Assembly (NCBI GenBank): GCA_045105075.1
Contig: JBGCDD010000198.1
Span: forward strand, 1 to 10,177
DNA from: JBGCDD01 sp045105075
GTDB lineage: Bacteria; Pseudomonadota; Alphaproteobacteria; Rhodobacterales; Rhodobacteraceae
DNA: 10,177 bases
Direction: 5' to 3'
Under the pieces are notes generated by a model. That model was not told the DNA's origin. It searched no databases and worked only from the letters and a program-made list of their open reading frames with translations. Below, one piece after another: positions 5,628 to 10,177 of the stretch (position 1 is the stretch's first letter; each line of letters starts with the position of its first letter). Position numbers and translations under genes: made by a program.

Positions 5628-6614
5628 ATGGGATTGCTGGTCGACGGAAAATGGCAGGACAGCTGGTATGACACCAAATCCACAAAAGGCGCCTTCGAAC
5701 GCTCTGCGGCCCAGTTTCGCAACTGGATAACGCCCGATGGCAGCCCCGGACCCAGCGGAAAGGGTGGCTTCAAGGCCGAATCGGGTCGCTATCATCTCTA
5801 TGTCAGCCATGCCTGCCCCTGGGCCCACCGCGCGCTGATTTTTCGAGCGCTCAAAGGGCTTGAAACCCATATCGACGTCTCGGTGGTGCATCCCGACATG
5901 CTTGCACATGGCTGGACATTTGAGACCGACGACAATGGCGCCACCGGCGACGCCCTGTTCGCCAGCACCTTCATGCACCAGATTTACACCCGCGCCGACC
6001 CCGCGTTCAGCGGGCGCGTGACTGTGCCTGTGCTGTGGGACAAGGCGCAAAATACGATCGTGTCCAACGAAAGCTCGGAAATCATCCGCATGTTCAACAC
6101 CGCATTTGATGCGATCACCGGAAACACCATTGATTACTGGCCCATCGCCCAGCGTGACGGGATCGAAGACGTGAACACACGGATTTACGACACCTTGAAC
6201 AATGGCGTTTACAGATGCGGCTTTGCCACCACGCAGCAGGCCTATGACGCGGCCGTTGGCCCGCTGTTTGACACGCTGGATTGGCTGGAAAACCACCTTT
6301 CGACGCATCGCTTTCTGGTCGGTCCAAATGTCACCGAGGCGGATTGGCGACTGTTCACCACACTGGTGCGCTTTGACGACGTTTATCATCTGCATTTCAA
6401 ATGCAACCGGCGTCGTTTGGTAGACTATCCCAGTCTCTGGGCTTACACGCGCGAGTTGTTTCAATGGCCTGGCGTCTCAGAAACTGTCAATTTGAAACAT
6501 ATCGTGCGCCACTACCACTTCAGTCATGACAGCATCAATCCGCATCGGATCATTCCGATCAATCCCGTCCTGAATTTTGCAGCCCCACATCATCGTGATC
6601 AGGTGCCGGCGTAG
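5628..6614 (+). CDS. yqjG: Glutathionyl-hydroquinone reductase (Xi-class glutathione S-transferase, YqjG/ECM4 type)
   Basis: Reduces glutathionyl-hydroquinones, releasing the hydroquinone and glutathione via a mixed disulfide on the catalytic Cys; a cytoplasmic detoxification or recycling enzyme. The 328-residue protein has the Xi-class hallmarks: Cys63 in CPWAH, an N-terminal lid beginning GLLVDGKWQD, VSNESSEI (glutathione contact, residues 145-152), GVYRCGFA with Tyr195, FDDVYHLHFKCN (249-260) and Tyr296 in RHYHF, which match the conserved tyrosines of this class. Length is normal for the family. The ATG at 5628 is seven bases after GGAG (5617-5620); the ATG immediately before it (5625) is equally in frame. 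It is transcribed alone and its last 16 bases overlap the end of the convergent receiver-domain gene. Confidence 0.93.
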   Translation: MGLLVDGKWQDSWYDTKSTKGAFERSAAQFRNWITPDGSPGPSGKGGFKAESGRYHLYVSHACPWAHRALIFRALKGLETHIDVSVVHPDMLAHGWTFETDDNGATGDALFASTFMHQIYTRADPAFSGRVTVPVLWDKAQNTIVSNESSEIIRMFNTAFDAITGNTIDYWPIAQRDGIEDVNTRIYDTLNNGVYRCGFATTQQAYDAAVGPLFDTLDWLENHLSTHRFLVGPNVTEADWRLFTTLVRFDDVYHLHFKCNRRRLVDYPSLWAYTRELFQWPGVSETVNLKHIVRHYHFSHDSINPHRIIPINPVLNFAAPHHRDQVPA

Positions 6615-6958
6615 TGTTCCACCATGGCCGCCAAATCCTCTGGCGGGGTTGAGGTCTGCACATAAGCGCAGGCGTTCGGGCTATGAGCAAAGATCGAGCC
6701 GTCCGAAAAAAAGCTGGTGTTGGTCACAAAGATGACCCGGGCCTCGGGGTGACGGTAGCTGGCAAAATCAGACACCGCCAATGCGCTGCCTTCATCCAAC
6801 ACCAAATCAAGGACGATGATGTTGAACGTCTCGCTGTACAACGCTGCAATCGCGCGTTCCTGGCTGGACACAAGTGTCACCTTAGCGCCCTGACGCTCAA
6901 GGTGGCGTTGCCACAACCCACCCAATTCGGGTTTGCTTTCTACAATCAGAACATTCAT
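6599..6958 (-). CDS. Single-domain response-regulator-like receiver protein, atypical active site
   Basis: A 119-residue protein with the receiver (CheY-like) fold and no output domain. The probable phosphoacceptor is Asp51 in IIVLDLVLDEG, and Thr79 in VIFVTNT fits the conserved switch Thr/Ser. Two usual features are missing: the acidic pair after strand 1 is Glu7-Ser8 (VESKPEL) instead of two acids, and the conserved Lys before Pro near residue 101 is replaced (YVQTSTPPEDL has Gln101 and no Lys). It may therefore bind partners without normal phosphorylation, or be phosphorylated poorly. ATG 6958 gives the standard MNVLIVE start; no strong ribosome site is visible. The gene overlaps the reductase gene by 16 bases tail to tail. 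Upstream lies the TTAA array at 7027-7052, so CtrA-type control is plausible. Confidence 0.85.
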   Translation of the reverse strand: MNVLIVESKPELGGLWQRHLERQGAKVTLVSSQERAIAALYSETFNIIVLDLVLDEGSALAVSDFASYRHPEARVIFVTNTSFFSDGSIFAHSPNACAYVQTSTPPEDLAAMVEHYAGT

Positions 6959-6968
6959 GAATCATCCA

Positions 6969-6987
6969 GGCGCTAAAGGGTCGCGCC
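6969..6987. repeat. Short inverted repeat before the receiver gene
   Basis: GGCGC, nine bases, GCGCC. It starts 11 bases upstream of the receiver ATG, so it would lie in the mRNA leader near the ribosome-binding region and could form a hairpin there. The arms are only five bases and GC-rich, so chance is quite possible. Confidence 0.25.
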
Positions 6988-7026
6988 ATCATGCCGCTCC
7001 CCATTTATGGTGATGTGCCCAATGTC

Positions 7027-7052
7027 TTAACAAACTCTTAAAGAAACTTTAA
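7027..7052. promoter_or_regulatory. Tandem CtrA-type sites: three TTAA at exact 11-bp spacing
   Basis: TTAA occurs at 7027-7030, 7038-7041 and 7049-7052, each pair separated by exactly seven bases. This gives two overlapping perfect matches to TTAA-N7-TTAA, the known CtrA binding consensus of alphaproteobacteria; an imperfect fourth unit (TAAA at 7060-7063) keeps the same spacing. One helical turn between units puts them all on one DNA face. The site is 69 bases from the receiver-protein start on the minus strand and about 92 bases from cobC on the plus strand. Toward cobC, TAAATA (7060-7065) lies 17 bases after the middle TTAA region; toward the receiver gene, CATAAA follows a TTGTTA that contains the first TTAA. 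CtrA boxes commonly overlap -35 elements, so either or both genes may be controlled. Confidence 0.6.
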
Positions 7053-7083
7053 GGAACGCTAAATAGGTTTGTGAACCAGGGCT

Positions 7084-7102
7084 CCAAGCGCATTTCCGCT
7101 GG
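7084..7102 (+). other. Possible hairpin in the cobC leader
   Basis: AGCG (7087-7090) pairs with CGCT (7097-7100), extended by CC/GG with one bulged A. It lies about 45 bases before the cobC start in a leader that lacks a clear ribosome site. I see no cobalamin riboswitch consensus (no GCCACTG box and too little length), so the stem has no assigned role. Confidence 0.25.
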
Positions 7103-7144
7103 GCTTGACGGCGACAAACCGCTGCCCGGCGCCCGTGTGAAAAA

Positions 7145-8107
7145 ATGTCAACGTTGATAGTTTCGAATTCTTCAAATCCGCGTGATCATGGCGGTGGGCT
7201 TGATGCGGCCATCGCGACATATGGCGGCAAACGCGATGACTGGATCGATCTTTCGACCGGAATCAACCCTGTTGCCTACCCTGTTGGATCGTTTTCACCG
7301 CAGGATTGGACCGCATTGCCCGATCTGAACGCGCAAACCCTGCTAAACAACGCCGCGCGCGGGTTTTGGCAGGTGCCCGAACAGGCCGCCGTGCTGGCTG
7401 CGCCCGGTGCCTCGACGCTGATTGCAAAGATCCCGGCACTGGCGCCCCGCGCTCGGGTGCACATTACGCAACCAACCTACAACGAACACGCCGCCGCTTT
7501 TCACGCCGCCCAGTGGCAGATCGTCGACGCCCCCCCCAGCGAGGCCCGCGTGCTGGTGCACCCCAACAATCCAGACGGGCGGTTGTGGAGCAAAACGGAC
7601 ACCGGCGCGCCGCTCACCATCATAGACGAAAGCTTTTGCGATGTGGCGCCCGAGGCAAGCCTGATTAAACAAAGCGCGCAAAGCGGGCACATTGTGCTCA
7701 AAAGCTTTGGCAAGTTTTGGGGACTGGCCGGCTTGCGGCTGGGATTTGCCATCGGCGATTCGGATCTGATTGCCCAGCTCAGCGCTCATTTGGGGCCTTG
7801 GCCGGTCTCGGGCCCGGCATTGCGCGTCGGGGCCACCGCGCTTTGCGATCAGGCGTGGGCCGACACCACCCGCGCCCGTTTGCGCGTCGACAGCAACCGG
7901 ATGGATGAAATGCTGATCAAAAACGGCGCACGGCTTGTTGGTGGCACAACACTGTTTCGCCTCTACCACGTCCAAAACAGCGCGCAGTGGCAGCACAGGC
8001 TGGCCCAGTCGCATATCTGGAGCCGCATCTTTCCCTACGATCCACACTTGTTGCGCCTTGGTTTGCCACCAGACACCGGCTGGGACCGGCTGAGCGCGGC
8101 TCTATGA
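7145..8107 (+). CDS. cobC: Threonine-phosphate decarboxylase (cobalamin biosynthesis)
   Basis: Fold-type I PLP enzyme that decarboxylates L-threonine-O-3-phosphate to (R)-1-amino-2-propanol phosphate, the linker of the cobalamin nucleotide loop. In alphaproteobacterial naming it is CobC; the Salmonella equivalent is CobD. The N-terminus is typical: DHGGGLDAAIATYGG followed by DWIDLSTGINP (32-42). PLP-site residues visible are Asn142 (HPNNPDGRLW), Asp161 (IIDESFCD) and the Schiff-base Lys190 (KSFGKFWGLAGLRLGF). The 320 residues are a little short of some relatives but complete. The ATG at 7145 has only a run of A before it and no clear ribosome site. Its stop overlaps the next gene by four bases (ATGA at 8104-8107), and the next gene's enzyme uses its product. 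Confidence 0.93.
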   Translation: MSTLIVSNSSNPRDHGGGLDAAIATYGGKRDDWIDLSTGINPVAYPVGSFSPQDWTALPDLNAQTLLNNAARGFWQVPEQAAVLAAPGASTLIAKIPALAPRARVHITQPTYNEHAAAFHAAQWQIVDAPPSEARVLVHPNNPDGRLWSKTDTGAPLTIIDESFCDVAPEASLIKQSAQSGHIVLKSFGKFWGLAGLRLGFAIGDSDLIAQLSAHLGPWPVSGPALRVGATALCDQAWADTTRARLRVDSNRMDEMLIKNGARLVGGTTLFRLYHVQNSAQWQHRLAQSHIWSRIFPYDPHLLRLGLPPDTGWDRLSAAL

Positions 8108-9027
8108 CAGCTGCAATTCTGACAGTGGCGCTGCTGTTGGACGCTCGTCTGGGCGAACCGACCTGGCTGTGGTCGCGCCTGCCCCACCCTGCGGTTTTGA
8201 TGGGGCGGGCGGTGTCCGCGCTGGACCGGGGTTGGAACAGCGGTGCGCATCGCAAATTGGCTGGTGTGGCCGCATTATTGACGTTGAGTGTCGCGGCTTG
8301 TGCCATCGGTGTGCTGTTGCAACAGGCCGGGGCATTGGTGACGATTCTCGTTGCGGCCATCCTTTTGGCCCAGAAATCGCTGGTCGATCACGTTCAGGCT
8401 GTGGCCGACGCCCTGCAGGTGTCGCTGGCAGATGGGCGCAAACAGGTTGGCTGGATCGTCAGCCGCGACGTTGGCGAAATGGATCGCTCCCAGGTCGCGC
8501 GATCCGCGATCGAAAGCGCGTCGGAAAACCTGTCAGACGGGGTGATTGCTCCGGCGTTTTGGTTTCTGATTGCCGGATTGCCCGGGCTGTTGGTCTATAA
8601 AATCATCAACACAGCTGACAGCATGATCGGGTATCGCACGCCGCGCCATGTCGATTTTGGCTGGGCCGCGGCGCGCACCGATGATCTGGTGAACCTCATA
8701 CCGGCACGCCTGACCGGGCTGATCATCGTAGCTCTTTCGGGTCAATTGCCGCACATGCGCGCAATTGTGGCCGATGCCCGCCAACACCTTTCGCCCAATG
8801 CAGGCTGGTCCGAGGCCGCAATGGCACGCGCCATTGATGTCGCCTTGGCCGGACCGCGCAGTTATGACGGGCAAATGCGGGAATTGCCTTGGGTCAACGG
8901 TGCCGGGCGCCGCAATATTGGCTCAAAAGACATCCGGGCGGCGATCAAAGTGTTGTGGCAATGCTGGGCTGTGATGCTTTGCGCTGTGATCGCCATTGCA
9001 ACTGCACGCGCGCTTTGGATAATCTGA
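8104..9027 (+). CDS. cobD: Adenosylcobinamide-phosphate synthase (CobD/CbiB)
   Basis: Integral membrane enzyme that joins adenosylcobyric acid to aminopropanol phosphate, giving adenosylcobinamide phosphate. The 307-residue protein is of normal family length, with hydrophobic segments near residues 53-72, 77-90, 147-165, 203-213 and 285-307. Family signatures are clear: LLLDARLGEP (10-19), HPAVLMGRAV (28-37), ESASENLSDGVIAPAFW (137-153), YKIINTADSMIGYRTPRH (165-182) and RTDDLVNLIPARLT (191-204). The start at 8104 overlaps the cobC stop by four bases, implying coupled translation and equal supply of the two activities. No terminator is visible in the 28 bases before the next gene. Confidence 0.95.
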   Translation: MTAAILTVALLLDARLGEPTWLWSRLPHPAVLMGRAVSALDRGWNSGAHRKLAGVAALLTLSVAACAIGVLLQQAGALVTILVAAILLAQKSLVDHVQAVADALQVSLADGRKQVGWIVSRDVGEMDRSQVARSAIESASENLSDGVIAPAFWFLIAGLPGLLVYKIINTADSMIGYRTPRHVDFGWAAARTDDLVNLIPARLTGLIIVALSGQLPHMRAIVADARQHLSPNAGWSEAAMARAIDVALAGPRSYDGQMRELPWVNGAGRRNIGSKDIRAAIKVLWQCWAVMLCAVIAIATARALWII

Positions 9028-9055
9028 GCAAGATTTTTCATAAGTGGATTGCGCC

Positions 9056-10177
9056 ATGCGATTGATGTTTGCGGTTTTTTCAGCGTGCTTTTTGGCAGGA
9101 CCGACTTTGGCCGCCTGCGGTGGCTCGTTCTCTAGCTTCGTACAGGGGCTCAAGTCTGAAGCGGTGGCCAAAGGCCACGCCGCGACAACGGTTGATGCCT
9201 TCTTTTCCGGCGTGCGCCAGGACCCGAAAGTGATCAAGGCAGACCGCGCCCAAGGCGTGTTCCAGCGCCCGTTTATCGACTTTTCGCGCCGCCTGATTTC
9301 GCAGAACCGGATCAACAGGGGCCGCAAGAACGCCAAGACGCAAAACGCGGTGTTCAATCGAATCGAGTCGAATTACGGCGTGCCCCGTGGAGTTTTGCTG
9401 GCATTCTGGGCGTTTGAAACGGATTTCGGCGCGTTCCAGGGTGATTTCAACACCCGCAACGCGCTGGTCACACTGTCCCATGATTGTCGCCGCCCCAACC
9501 TGTTTCGCCCACAGATTTTTGCCGCTATCGAACTCTATGAAAAAGGCAATTTTGATCCACGCCGCACCACAGGCGCCTGGGCTGGTGAGATCGGCATGGT
9601 GCAAATGTTGCCGCGCGATATTCTGGAAAATGGTGTGGACGGTGATGGCGACGGAAAGGTTTCGCTTAAGACTTCTGCGCCAGATGCGCTGATGTCAGGG
9701 GGCAAAATGCTGTCGCATCTGGGCTGGCGCAAAGGCGAGCCCTGGTTGCAGGAAATCCGTGTGCCCGGCTCGCTTGACTGGTCGCTGACCGGATCGGGGC
9801 AAAGCCGCAGTGTGGCCCAGTGGGCAGCTATGGGCATCAGTGCCCGCAACGGCAAGCTGGGGCCATCAAACCTGCAAGCTTCGGTTCTTTTGCCCCAGGG
9901 TCACAAAGGCCCTGCGTTCATCGCCTACCCCAATTTCAACGTTTATTTTGAGTGGAATCAGAGCTTTGTCTATGTTTTGACGGCCGCGTATTTCGCCACA
10001 CGGCTGGACGGCGCGCCGGTCTATGACGCGGGCAAACCCGACACTGGCCTGAGCGGCGCTCAGATGAAACAGCTGCAAACCAAACTGCGCGCACGCGGCC
10101 ATGACGTGGGCAAAATCGATGGTATCTTGGGCGCCGGCACCCGCGCCGCTGTCCAGGCCGAACAAAAGCGTCTTGGC
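9056..10177 (+). CDS. Lytic murein transglycosylase, MltB type with C-terminal peptidoglycan-binding domain (partial)
   Basis: Cleaves peptidoglycan glycan strands in the periplasm, forming 1,6-anhydro-muramic ends. Residues 1-20 form a signal peptide; the mature protein begins near Cys21, but without a clean lipobox, so a soluble periplasmic form is more likely. The catalytic Glu is Glu121 in AFWAFETDFG. GEIGMVQMLP (178-186) replaces the usual GAxGxxQFMP, and VDGDGDGKVSL (194-204) is the EF-hand-like calcium loop typical of MltB proteins. The SLT domain ends near 320 and a PG_binding_1 domain follows (GLSGAQMKQLQTKLRARG, then DGILGAGTRAAV), still open at the window's right edge after 374 residues. 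The ribosome site before ATG 9056 is weak (GTGGA). It follows cobD by 28 bases and may be read through from the cobalamin genes, although the functions are unrelated. Confidence 0.92.
   Translation, partial: MRLMFAVFSACFLAGPTLAACGGSFSSFVQGLKSEAVAKGHAATTVDAFFSGVRQDPKVIKADRAQGVFQRPFIDFSRRLISQNRINRGRKNAKTQNAVFNRIESNYGVPRGVLLAFWAFETDFGAFQGDFNTRNALVTLSHDCRRPNLFRPQIFAAIELYEKGNFDPRRTTGAWAGEIGMVQMLPRDILENGVDGDGDGKVSLKTSAPDALMSGGKMLSHLGWRKGEPWLQEIRVPGSLDWSLTGSGQSRSVAQWAAMGISARNGKLGPSNLQASVLLPQGHKGPAFIAYPNFNVYFEWNQSFVYVLTAAYFATRLDGAPVYDAGKPDTGLSGAQMKQLQTKLRARGHDVGKIDGILGAGTRAAVQAEQKRLG

Noticed and set aside
5601..6464. 287-residue minus-strand open frame
   Set aside because: Antisense to the reductase gene with its CPWA and conserved Tyr motifs; no motif or ribosome site here.
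7067..7144. Cobalamin riboswitch in the cobC leader
   Set aside because: A stretch near 7117-7140 faintly recalls the riboswitch core, but the B12 box and the other conserved segments are missing and the region is too short.
7987..8103. Longer N-terminus for cobD starting inside cobC
   Set aside because: The family begins with the LLLDARLGEP segment soon after the ATG at 8104, and the ATGA overlap is the usual coupled start.

Overview
The window reads as a chromosomal segment of an alphaproteobacterium, most likely a member of the Rhodobacteraceae (Roseobacter group). This rests on high GC content with GC-ending codons, tandem peptide deformylase genes beside fmt, a cobC-cobD pair for cobalamin nucleotide-loop assembly, and a CtrA-type TTAA-N7-TTAA site. 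I see no tRNA, rRNA, CRISPR array, insertion sequence or phage gene. It looks like ordinary core/housekeeping sequence with a few odd details.

Left block (1-3790, all minus strand): a tightly packed operon that reads def, def, a degenerate def paralogue, fmt, then two small GlsB/YeaQ/YmgE-type membrane proteins, and finally a secreted caspase-like (peptidase C14) protein that runs off the left edge. Genes overlap by 1-4 bases or have gaps of 10 bases or less, except before the caspase-like gene, which has a 57-base gap and a plausible promoter of its own. Fmt formylates initiator Met-tRNA and the deformylases remove the formyl group from new proteins. The third deformylase copy has lost the catalytic Glu (HQIDH instead of HExxH) and has a rearranged Cys motif.

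Middle block (3791-6614): a divergent intergenic region leads right into a MalY/PatB-family PLP-dependent C-S lyase/aminotransferase (plus). A 115-residue protein of unknown function (minus) converges on it with a 4-base gap. Next, divergently, comes a Xi-class glutathione S-transferase (glutathionyl-hydroquinone reductase, plus). The 218-base region between those two holds two adjacent palindromes in the leader of the unknown gene.

Right block (6599-10177): a single-domain receiver protein (minus) overlaps the 3' end of the reductase by 16 bases. It is divergent from cobC-cobD (plus, 4-base overlap), which makes the aminopropanol-phosphate arm and attaches it to cobyric acid. Between them sits the most striking non-coding signal: three TTAA tetranucleotides at exact 11-bp spacing, i.e. 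two overlapping perfect CtrA consensus sites. The window ends in a MltB-type lytic transglycosylase with a C-terminal peptidoglycan-binding domain, cut by the right edge.

I did not find convincing evidence of a wholly new system. The best leads are the CtrA-like array next to a degenerate receiver protein, the apparently inactive deformylase kept inside the def-fmt operon, and a possible leaderless start of that operon.
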